Source: Streptomyces sp. FIT100 (GTDB lineage Bacteria > Actinomycetota > Actinomycetes > Streptomycetales > Streptomycetaceae). From it: 64,000 nt of DNA. The notes under the pieces were generated by a model. The model ran no database searches and was not told the DNA's origin. It saw only the letters and a program-made list of their open reading frames with translations. This document shows, piece after piece, positions 34,419 through 43,400 of the stretch. Position 1 is the stretch's first letter, and every line of letters begins with the position of its first letter. A program made the position numbers and the translations under genes. The stretch covers positions 5,386,526-5,450,525 of the forward strand of contig NZ_CP075715.1 in the NCBI RefSeq assembly GCF_024584805.1, written 5' to 3'.

Positions 34419-35821
34419 CCACGGCGCGCATGATTTCGGTCCGAACCCGTCGCCTATCGGTCAGTTGGCCGGGAGCCGGGTTTGCCGGGGCGCGCGCGCT
34501 GGGATGGGACCGCCACGACCGGCAACGGAGGCGGGATCACGGGAGCCGAGCGGCGACGGGCAGCGACGGGGGTGCCGCAGTGGGTGCCGGAGCGGGACAC
34601 GGGCCGACGCCTGAGGAGCCGGACGCGCCCATGCGGGCGAGGCCGTTCGGCCAGTTCATCGTCAAGATGCACAGCCGCTGCAACCTGGCCTGCCGGTACT
34701 GCTACCTCTACGCGGGCCCCGACCACGGCTGGCGCGACCGCCCCGCCGTCCCCGCCAGGGCCACCCTGGACCGTACGGCCGAGCGCATCGCCGAACACGC
34801 CGCGCGCCACCGTCTGAGCCGGCTGTCCCTCGTCCTGCACGGCGGCGAACCCCTCCTCGCCGGCACCGCGCTCCTCGGACACCTCACGGAGCGCACCCGC
34901 GCGCTGGTTCCGGGTGCCTGCACCGTCCACCCCGTCGTCCAGACCAACGCCACCCTGCTCACCGAGGCCAGGCTGCGCGGTCTCGCCCGGCACGGCATCC
35001 GCGTAGGCGTCAGCCTCGACGGCGGCCTCGCCGCCCACAACGGCGCACGCGTCGACCACGCGGGCCGGCCCTCCTGGCCCGCCGCCGTCCGCGGGCTGCG
35101 GCTCCTCATGGAGCGCCGTCCGGCGCTGTACGCGGGCATCCTCAGCGTCGTCGACCTGCGCACCGACCCCGCCGAGGCGTACGAGTCGCTGCTCGCGCTG
35201 CGCCCGCCCGCCCTCGATCTGCTGCTGCCGCACGGCAACTGGACGGCGCCGCCCCCCGGACTGCCGTCGGACCGCGCCCCGTACGGGGACTGGCTGTGCA
35301 CGGTCTTCGACCTGTGGTGGACCGGCGACGTGCGGGCCACCCGCATCCGGCTCTTCGAGGAGTGCATCGCGCTGCTGCTCGGCGCCCCGGCGGCGACGGA
35401 GTCGCTCGGCACCCAGCCCTTCACCTCCGTCGTCGTGGAGACCGACGGCAGCATCGAGCAGACCGACTCCCTCAAGTCCGCCTACGAAGGCGCCGCAGCC
35501 ACCGGCCTCGACGTCTTCCGGCACAGCTTCGACGAGGCCCTGCACCACCCGGGCATCGCCGCCCGTCGCTCCGGCACCGCCGGACTCTCCGAGGTCTGCC
35601 GCGGCTGCTCCCTCGTGTCGGTCTGCGGCGGCGGCCAGTACCCGCACCGGTACCGGCGCGGCCATGGCTTCCGCAACCCCTCCGTCTACTGCGCCGATCT
35701 GCAACGCCTCATCCGCCACGCCGCGTCCCGGGTGGGCGCCGCGGCCACGACGGCCGGCTCCGGTACGGGCGGATCCGGTACGGCCGGATCCGGCACGGCC
35801 GTCGCCGGTGGCAGCCGATGA
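34415..35821 (+). CDS. fxsB: FxsB-type radical SAM/SPASM peptide maturase, 468 aa
   Basis: The radical SAM cluster motif CNLACRYCYLY provides C89, C93 and C96 for the [4Fe-4S] cluster. A partial TIM barrel follows, with SLVLHGGEPLLAG, VQTNATLLT and RVGVSLDGG. The C-terminal SPASM region holds C395, C398, C404 (VCRGCSLVSVCGGG) and C426 (YCADL) for auxiliary clusters. It should form a carbon-carbon cross-link in the FxsA peptide. About 75 residues precede the barrel, longer than usual, because GTG 34415 overlaps the fxsA stop; a later start within this stretch is possible. A short Gly-Ser-Gly-Thr repeat ends the protein. Confidence 0.93.
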   Translation: MTTARMISVRTRRLSVSWPGAGFAGARALGWDRHDRQRRRDHGSRAATGSDGGAAVGAGAGHGPTPEEPDAPMRARPFGQFIVKMHSRCNLACRYCYLYAGPDHGWRDRPAVPARATLDRTAERIAEHAARHRLSRLSLVLHGGEPLLAGTALLGHLTERTRALVPGACTVHPVVQTNATLLTEARLRGLARHGIRVGVSLDGGLAAHNGARVDHAGRPSWPAAVRGLRLLMERRPALYAGILSVVDLRTDPAEAYESLLALRPPALDLLLPHGNWTAPPPGLPSDRAPYGDWLCTVFDLWWTGDVRATRIRLFEECIALLLGAPAATESLGTQPFTSVVVETDGSIEQTDSLKSAYEGAAATGLDVFRHSFDEALHHPGIAARRSGTAGLSEVCRGCSLVSVCGGGQYPHRYRRGHGFRNPSVYCADLQRLIRHAASRVGAAATTAGSGTGGSGTAGSGTAVAGGSR

Positions 35822-37227
35822 GCCGCGGGAGCCGGTCCCTCACCGAGGCGCAGATGCGCGAGCTCGGACGCACCGGTGGCAGCCCGGCCGTACTCGAACG
35901 GCTTGCCGCCGACCAGGACGCCCGGCGGCTCCTTCTGCTGCGGGCCATCCTCGACAGCGCCGAGTCCGCGCCGCGCGACACGCTGCCTCCCGCCGCGCTC
36001 GCCCGGCTGCGGCTGCACTGGACGGTTCTGGAGGAGGCGGACCGCGCGGACCGGGCCGCGACCCGGACCGTGCTCCACTACCCGCTGCTCGGCCCTTGGG
36101 CCCAGCGGTGTCTGCGTCTCCTCGCCGCGCCCCGGGCACCCACCGGGAGCACACGGGAGACCGACCACCTCGGTGCCGTCGCCGCCGCGGCGGCCGTCCG
36201 CGCCGGACTGCACCGCACCTTCCGGCTGATGGCCCGCGGCGGACGGCTCGCCCTGCCCACCCTCGGCGTCCTCGACCTGCGCGGCGCGCCCGGCGCACCC
36301 CCGTCCCCGCTGGTCGAACTCGTCACCGACGACGGCACCCTGACCGTCCTCCCGCCCGCCGCACCACCCGTGGTCGTCCGGCCCGGCGCCGCAGGCGTCC
36401 GGCCGTCCGCCGACCCGCGCTGGACCCCCGTACACCTGCTGCGCTCGCCTGCCGGGACCGTGCTCCTCGACCACCTCGACCCGTACCGGACGGCGGACAG
36501 CGGGCTGGAGCGCCACGGGCTCGCCCCCGCCGAAGCCCTCGGCAAGGAGGCGCGCGACCGCTGGGAGGAGGCATGGGCCTCGGTCGCCCCGCTCCTGGCC
36601 GTGGGCGGCAGGCAGCGGCTCGACGACCTGGCCCTGCTGCGCTGTCTCGTCCCGCTGGCGCCCCCGCCCGGCGCCGCCACGGCCGGCGGCGGCCCCCTGC
36701 ACTGCAGCGGGACCCGGCGCGAGGCGTTCGGGGCGGTGCTGAGCAGCACCCCGCAGAGCCCCGCCTTCCTCGCCGCGACGCTCGTCCACGAGCTCCACCA
36801 CATCAAGCTGTCGGCGCTCGCCGAACTCGCGCCGCTCCACACCGCGGACGGCCGCCCCCGCCACTGGGCCCCGTGGCGGCCCGACCCCAGGCCCTTCGAC
36901 GGCCTGCTCCAGGGCACCTACTCGCACGCCGCACTCGCCGACTACTGGCAGAGGTTCGCCCTGCACACCACCGACGCGGCCCTACGGGACCTGGCCTGGG
37001 CCGAGCACGCACGCTGCCGCGAGCAGGTGGCAGCCGTTCTGCCGGTGATCGCGGGCTCCCGCAGTCTCACGCCCGCCGGACGCATCCTCACCGACGAGCT
37101 CCTGGCCCACCACACCGCGCTCGGCGCACGGCCCGCGCCCGCCGGGCACCAGGCGCGCGCCGCCGCGTACGTGGCCACCGCACGCGCCGCCTGGCAGCGC
37201 CGCCACCCGGCCGGACCGGGTGGCTGA
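35818..37227 (+). CDS. HExxH-motif protein of the FxSxx system, 469 aa
   Basis: The motif HELHH at residues 324-328 (FLAATLVHELHHIKLSALAE) is followed by PRHWAPWRPDPRPFDGLLQG and a Tyr/His-rich segment (YSHAALADYWQRFALHTT), the shape of the HEXXH domain found with FxsA/FxsB. Members are variously regarded as metalloproteases or, more recently, as iron/2-oxoglutarate peptide hydroxylases. Either role would further process the cross-linked peptide. The N-terminus (LTEAQMRELGRTGGSPAVLE) is helical and may bind the substrate. ATG 35818 overlaps the fxsB stop by 4 bp. Confidence 0.88.
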   Translation: MSRGSRSLTEAQMRELGRTGGSPAVLERLAADQDARRLLLLRAILDSAESAPRDTLPPAALARLRLHWTVLEEADRADRAATRTVLHYPLLGPWAQRCLRLLAAPRAPTGSTRETDHLGAVAAAAAVRAGLHRTFRLMARGGRLALPTLGVLDLRGAPGAPPSPLVELVTDDGTLTVLPPAAPPVVVRPGAAGVRPSADPRWTPVHLLRSPAGTVLLDHLDPYRTADSGLERHGLAPAEALGKEARDRWEEAWASVAPLLAVGGRQRLDDLALLRCLVPLAPPPGAATAGGGPLHCSGTRREAFGAVLSSTPQSPAFLAATLVHELHHIKLSALAELAPLHTADGRPRHWAPWRPDPRPFDGLLQGTYSHAALADYWQRFALHTTDAALRDLAWAEHARCREQVAAVLPVIAGSRSLTPAGRILTDELLAHHTALGARPAPAGHQARAAAYVATARAAWQRRHPAGPGG

Positions 37228-37341
37228 AGGGAGTGTGTTCGTAGTCACGGGCCGTAGTCGCGGTGTAGGTTCGGGCCCGCAGACCACGATCTGATGGCCC
37301 GTCTGAAATGTTGTTGGATACGCAAGTCGAGGGAGTGGGCC

Positions 37342-40329
37342 TTGTCCGCAGCGCGCACGTCGGCCGCCACGGGCGACGGACAGTCCGTCACCATCAGTTT
37401 CGCCGGCTTCAACCGTGCCTGGGCCGCCTGGATCGGTGACCGGCTGGAACAGCGCGGACACCGCGTGACCTATCTGCGCTGGGACCCGCCGCCGCACACC
37501 GCGCTCGCCGACGCGCTCGGGGATCTCCTGCTGGCCCCCGGGAAGATCCTCGTCATCCTCAGCGAGTGGTACTTCCAGCTCGGCCCGCGTACCCACACGG
37601 AGTGGAACGAGGCGCTGCGCGACGTCGTCGTCCCCGCACAGGACAGGTTCGCCGCCGTCAACATCACCTCGGCCGTACTGCCCACCGCGACCGCCGTGTT
37701 CGCCGCCCCCGAGCTGTGGCCGGTCGCCGCGGCGGAGGCCGAGCGCCGGGCGCTCGCCGCGCTCGGACTGCCCGCGGACCGCGCCGGCGACCCGGCCCGC
37801 TCCGCCGGCCCCCGCTTCCCGCGCGAGGACCCCGAGGTGTGGGGCGGAGTGCCCCGCCGCAACGTCCGCTTCACCGGCCGCGAGCAGCTCCTCGGCGACG
37901 TCTACCACCAGCTCCAGCAGGCCGAGCGCGGCGCCGCCGTGTGCACCCTGTACGGCATGCCGGGGGTCGGCAAGACCCAGCTGGCGGCCGAGTACGTCTA
38001 CCGCTTCGGCTCCGAGTACGACGTCGTGTGGTGGGTGCCCGCCGACAAACGGGCCACCTTCCGCGAGCAGCTCGCCAAGCTCGCACCGGCCCTCGGGCTG
38101 AACACCGGCCACGAGTACGGCGAGCGGCTCAGGGCCCTGCGGGAGGCGCTGCGCCGCGGCACCCCGTACTCCCGCTGGCTGCTGGTGCTGGACGGGGCCG
38201 ACGAGCCGGAGTGGCTGACGGAGCTGCTGCCCACGGGCCCCGGCCACGTCCTGATCACCTCGCGCAACCGCGACTGGCGCGAGTACAACTCCACGATGCT
38301 CGAAATCCCCGTCTACCAGCGGGAGGAGAGCATCGCCTTCATCCGCCGCCGGGCACCGCGGCTCGGCCGGCCCGACGCCGACCAGCTCGCCGACGCGCTG
38401 GAGGACGTGCCGCTGCTGCTCGACCAGACCGCCGGCTGGCTCGGCGACTCCGACATGTCCATCGGGCAGTACCTGGACCTCCTCGGCTCGGGCGCCGAGC
38501 ACGTGGTGAAGGTGTCGAAGGACTTTCCCACCGCTTTCCCCAACGCCTGGTCGATACTGCTCAACCAGCTGAAGGAGACCGTCCCTGAGTCGATCGACCT
38601 GCTGCGCCTCTGCTCGTTCTTCTCCTCCGGCACGATCCCCGTGCGCCTGCTGCGCGAGCTGGCCGACCGGGATCTGCCGCCGCAGTTCACCCGGCTGCTC
38701 GGCGACCCGCTGCTGTGGAACCGGGCGCTCAACCAGCTCTTCAAGTACTCGGTCGTCCGCAGGGAGGTGCACGAGCCGCAGGCCGACGAGGCGAGCGGCG
38801 GCGACACCCTCTACATGCACCGCATGGTGCACAAGATGGTTCAGGACGACATTCCGCCCGAGGACCGGGAGATGTTCGCCGACGTCGTACGGCAGGCGCT
38901 CGCGGCCGCGGACCCTGGACGCCCCACCGACACCAGGCAGTGGCCGCGCTACGCCGAGATCGCGCCCCATCTGAAGACGGCGAGCGTGCTGGAGAGCGAC
39001 CGCCGCGAGGTCCAGACGCTGGTGCTGAACACGATGCGCTACATGTACCTGGCGGGCGAGTACAGCGCGGGCCTCACGCTCGCGACGGCCACGCTGGAGA
39101 GCTGGCGCGAGCGGCTCGGCGAGACCCACTCCAGGATCTGGGACGTCTCCTACCACTACGCCAACCTGCTGCGCGCGACCGGGAACTACGCCGGGACCGA
39201 GGTCGTCGACCGCGCCGTCATGGACCATCTCGTCGCCGAGCGCGGCTTCGGCGACCTCGACACCCTGCGCGCCGCCGCCGGGCTCGCCGCGGACCTGCGC
39301 GGACTCGCCCGCTACGACGAGGCGCACGACCTCTCCCGGCGCATCCTCGACGGCTACACCGAGCTCGTCGGCGAACAGGACTCCCGCACCGTCAACGCCC
39401 AGAACAACCTGGCCGTCTCGCTGCGGCTGCTGGGCCGGTACGAGGACGCGCTCAGGCTCGACCTGAGCACGCTGGAGGCCCGGCGCGCCCTGCTCCGCCC
39501 GCGGCACGCCTGGACGCTCTACTCCGAGATCCACTACGCCACCGACCTGCGTCTCCTCGGCCGCTATCCGGAGGCGATCTCGGTCCAGGACCTGAGCGCC
39601 CGTGTGCACCAGCAGGTGATGGGCCCCCACAACCCGCAGACCCTGCGCGCCGAGCACAACCTGGCCCTGTGCCAGTACCGGCAGGGCGACCGCCCCAGGG
39701 CCGGCGAACTGCTGGCGAGCGTCGTCAGGCGCGCGGAGACGGCCCTCGGCGAGAGCGACCCCGTGACGCAGACGGCCGCGCTCGCCCATTCGGCGTACGG
39801 CCGGGAGCACGGCGTCCTCGACGAGGCACGCGCCCAGTGCGAGGCCGTCGGAGGGCGCTATCTGGCCGTCCTCGGCCCCCGCCACCCGTACACCATCGGT
39901 ACGAACGCGAACCTCGCCCTGATCCTGCGCGCCGCCGGTGAGCGCGAGCAGTCGCAGCTCCTCATGGACGAGGCGCTGGACGGCATGGAACGGGCCGTCG
40001 GCGCGGACCACCCGTGGACCCTGGGCTGCGCGCTGAACGCGACCGCCGCCCGCAACCTCGCCGGCGACCCCGAGGGCGCCGAGGCGCTGAGCCGGGACAC
40101 GGTGCGCCGGGCCAGGGAGGTGCTGGGGGAGAGGCATCCGCTCACGCTCTCCGCCCTGGTGGCCCTCGCCGCCGATCTGCGGGCCCTGCGCAAGCGGGCC
40201 GAGGCGGACAAGGTCGAGGAGGAGGCGCTGGCCGGGCTCGCGGCATCACTCGGTGCCCAGCACGTGCACACGGTCTCCGCCCGCTCCCGTACCCGGCCCT
40301 ACTGGGACTTCGAGCCGCTGATCACCTGA
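37342..40329 (+). CDS. fxsT: TIR - NB-ARC - TPR STAND protein (FxsT-like), 995 aa
   Basis: Residues 15-150 look like a TIR domain (VTISFAGFNRAWAAWIGDRL, then RTHTEWNEALRD with a candidate catalytic Glu90). An NB-ARC ATPase follows with Walker A GMPGVGKTQ (205-213), Walker B WLLVLDGAD (279-287) and the RNBS-type HVLITSRNRDW. From residue 560 to the end are kinesin-light-chain-like TPRs (TRTVNAQNNLAVSLRLLGRY is typical). This is an inducible oligomerising sensor, with TIR as putative NADase or signalling effector. TTG 37342 has GGGAG upstream; ATG 37294 has none. Cluster end. Confidence 0.88.
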   Translation: MSAARTSAATGDGQSVTISFAGFNRAWAAWIGDRLEQRGHRVTYLRWDPPPHTALADALGDLLLAPGKILVILSEWYFQLGPRTHTEWNEALRDVVVPAQDRFAAVNITSAVLPTATAVFAAPELWPVAAAEAERRALAALGLPADRAGDPARSAGPRFPREDPEVWGGVPRRNVRFTGREQLLGDVYHQLQQAERGAAVCTLYGMPGVGKTQLAAEYVYRFGSEYDVVWWVPADKRATFREQLAKLAPALGLNTGHEYGERLRALREALRRGTPYSRWLLVLDGADEPEWLTELLPTGPGHVLITSRNRDWREYNSTMLEIPVYQREESIAFIRRRAPRLGRPDADQLADALEDVPLLLDQTAGWLGDSDMSIGQYLDLLGSGAEHVVKVSKDFPTAFPNAWSILLNQLKETVPESIDLLRLCSFFSSGTIPVRLLRELADRDLPPQFTRLLGDPLLWNRALNQLFKYSVVRREVHEPQADEASGGDTLYMHRMVHKMVQDDIPPEDREMFADVVRQALAAADPGRPTDTRQWPRYAEIAPHLKTASVLESDRREVQTLVLNTMRYMYLAGEYSAGLTLATATLESWRERLGETHSRIWDVSYHYANLLRATGNYAGTEVVDRAVMDHLVAERGFGDLDTLRAAAGLAADLRGLARYDEAHDLSRRILDGYTELVGEQDSRTVNAQNNLAVSLRLLGRYEDALRLDLSTLEARRALLRPRHAWTLYSEIHYATDLRLLGRYPEAISVQDLSARVHQQVMGPHNPQTLRAEHNLALCQYRQGDRPRAGELLASVVRRAETALGESDPVTQTAALAHSAYGREHGVLDEARAQCEAVGGRYLAVLGPRHPYTIGTNANLALILRAAGEREQSQLLMDEALDGMERAVGADHPWTLGCALNATAARNLAGDPEGAEALSRDTVRRAREVLGERHPLTLSALVALAADLRALRKRAEADKVEEEALAGLAASLGAQHVHTVSARSRTRPYWDFEPLIT

Positions 40330-40362
40330 GCCGCCCGTGCGGGAAACCCGTGCGGGAAAAGG

Positions 40363-40399
40363 GACCGGCCCCCACCGGGTCGCTCGGTGGGGGCCGGTC
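40363..40399. terminator. Perfect 15-bp stem hairpin between convergent fxsT and kgd
   Basis: Positions 40363-40377 and 40385-40399 pair exactly, with a 7-base loop. It lies 34 bp after the fxsT stop and 18 bp before the kgd stop, so it can end both transcripts. Confidence 0.85.
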
Positions 40400-40416
40400 G
40401 CTGCGTCAGCGGTGGC

Positions 40417-43400
40417 TCAGGCCTCGAAGACCTCGTTGACCAGCTGCTGCTGCTCCGCCTGGTGGCGCTTGGCCGAACCCACGGCCGGGGACGACCCGTG
40501 CGGGCGCGAGATGCGGCGCAGCCGCTCGTCGTGCGGCACGTCCGCGCCGACGGCGAGGTCCAGGTGGTCGATCAGGTTGAGCGCGATGAACGGCCAGGCG
40601 CCCTGGTTGGCCGGCTCCTCCTGGGCCCACAGGTACTTCTCGGCGTTCGGGAACTTGGCGATCTCCTCCTGGAGCTCGGCACCCGGCAGCGGGTACAGGC
40701 GCTCGAGACGGATGATCGCGGTGTCCTTGATGCCGCGCTTCTGCCGCTCGGCGTCGAGGTCGTAGTAGACCTTGCCCGAGGTGAAGACGACCTTGCGGAC
40801 GTCGGCCGGGTCGACCGAGGCGTCGCCGATCACCGGGCGGAAGCCGCCGGTGAGGAACTCCTCCGCCTTGGACGCCGCGGCCTTCAGACGCAGCATCGAC
40901 TTCGGCGTGAAGACGATGAGCGGCTTGTGGTGCGGGTTGTGGACCTGCCAGCGCAGCAGGTGGAAGTAGTTCGACGGCAGGGTCGGCATGGCGACCGTCA
41001 TGTTGTTCTGCGCGCACAGCTGGAGGAAGCGCTCCGGGCGGGCGGACGAGTGGTCCGGGCCCTGGCCCTCGTAGCCGTGCGGCAGGAGCAGCGTGACGCC
41101 GGAGGTCTGGCCCCACTTCTGCTCGGCCGAGGAGATGAACTCGTCGACGACGGTCTGGGCGCCGTTGACGAAGTCGCCGAACTGGGCTTCCCACATGACC
41201 AGCGCGTCCGGGCGGGCCAGCGAGTAGCCGTACTCGAAGCCCATCGCCGCGTACTCGCTCAGGAGCGAGTCGTAGACGTTGTAGCGGGCCTGCTCGTCGG
41301 TCAGGTAGAGCAGCGGGGTGTAGTCCTCGCCGGTCTCCTGGTCGACGAGGACCGCGTGGCGCTGGCCGAAGGTGCCGCGGCGGGTGTCCTGGCCGGCGAG
41401 GCGCACCGGGGTGCCCTCCATCAGCAGCGAGCCGATGGCCAGGGTCTCGCCCATGCCCCAGTCGATCGTGCCGTCCTCGACGGAGGCGGCGCGGCGCTGG
41501 AGCTGCGGCAGCAGCCGGGGGTGGACCGTGACGTGGTCCGGGACGTTGACCTGCGACTCGGCGATCCGCTTGACGACCTCCTGCGAGACCGCGGTGGTCA
41601 CCGAGACCGGGAACTCGGCCTGGGCGTCCGGGACATGGGCAGGCGCCGGGGTGGAGGTGGCCTCGCGGACCTCGGCGAACACCTTCTCCAGCTGGCCCTG
41701 GAAGTCCTGCAGCGCCTGCTCGGCCTCTTCCAGGGTGATGTCGCCGCGACCGATGAGCGACTCGGTGTAGAGCTTGCGCACCGAGCGCTTCTTGTCGATC
41801 AGGTTGTACATCTGCGGGTTGGTGAACTGCGGGTTGTCGCCCTCGTTGTGACCGCGGCGGCGGTAGCAGATCAGGTCGATCACGACGTCCTTGTTGAACG
41901 TCTGGCGGAACTCGAAGGCGAGCCGCGCCACGCGGACCACGGCCTCCGGGTCGTCGCCGTTCACATGGAAGATCGGCGCCTCGATCATGCGGGCCACGTC
42001 GGTCGCGTACATCGACGAACGCGAGGACTCCGGGGCGGCGGTGAAGCCGACCTGGTTGTTGATGACGATGTGGACCGTGCCGCCCGTGCGGTAGCCGCGC
42101 AGCTGCGACATGTTGAGCGTCTCGGCCACGACGCCCTGGCCGGCGAAGGCCGCGTCGCCGTGCAGGGCGACGGGCAGGACGGTGAAGTCCGTGCCGCCCT
42201 TGTTGATGATGTCCTGCTTGGCGCGGACGACGCCTTCGAGGACCGGGTCCACGGCCTCCAGGTGCGACGGGTTGGCGACCAGGCTGACCTTGATCTGCTC
42301 GCCGTCGAGACCGGTGAAGGTGCCGTTGGCGCCCAGGTGGTACTTGACGTCGCCGGAGCCGTGCATCGACTTCGGGTCGAGGTTGCCCTCGAACTCGCGG
42401 AAGATCTGCGCGTACGACTTGCCGACGATGTTCGCCAGGACGTTGAGGCGGCCGCGGTGGGCCATGCCGATGACGACCTCGTCCAGGCGGGACTCGGCCG
42501 CGGAGTCGATGACCGCGTCGAGCAGCGGGATGACGGACTCGCCGCCCTCCAGCGAGAACCGCTTCTGGCCGACGTACTTCGTCTGCAGGAAGGTCTCGAA
42601 CGCCTCGGCCGCGTTGAGCCGGCGAAGGATCCGCAGCTGCTCCTCACGCTCCGGCTTGGCGTGCGGGCGCTCGACGCGGTCCTGGATCCACTTGCGCTGC
42701 TTCGGGTCCTGGATGTGCATGAACTCGATGCCGGTGGTGCGGCAGTACGAGTCGCGCAGCACGCCGAGGATGTCGCGGAGCTTCATCATCGACTTGCCGC
42801 CGAAGCCGCCGACCGCGAACTCGCGCTCCAGGTCCCACAGGGTGAGCCCGTGCTCGGTGATGTCCAGGTCGGGGTGCTTGCGCTGGCGGTACTCCAGCGG
42901 GTCGGTGTCGGCCATGACGTGGCCGCGGACCCGGTAGGAGTGGATCAGCTCGAAGACGCGGGCGGCCTTGGTGACGTCGTCGTCGTGGGAGGCGTCGATG
43001 TCCTTGAGCCAGCGGACCGGCTCGTAGGGGATGCGCAGCGACTCGAAGACGTCGTCGTAGAAACCGTCGTCGCCGAGCAGCAGGTTGGCGACGACCCGCA
43101 GGAACTCGCCGGAGGCGGCGCCCTGGATGACCCGGTGGTCGTAGGTCGACGTCAGCGTCATGACCTTGGAGATGCCCAGCTTGTTCAGGGTGTCCTGGGA
43201 GGTGCCCTGGAACTCGGCCGGGTAGTCCATCGAGCCGACGCCCATGATGACCGACTGACCGGGCATCAGCCGCGGCACGGAGTGGACGGTGCCGAGGCCG
43301 CCGGGGTTGGTCAGGGAGACGGTGACGCCCGTGAAGTCGTCCATCGTCAGCTTGTTGTTCCGGGCGCGGCGGACGATGTCCTCGTACGCCTGCCAGAACT

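Noticed and set aside
36982..40137. A 1051-residue open frame on the minus strand opposite fxsT and the HExxH gene
   Set aside because: Its composition is rich in Gly, Val and Arg with no domain pattern, and it lies antisense to two genes with clear motifs. It is a high-GC shadow frame.
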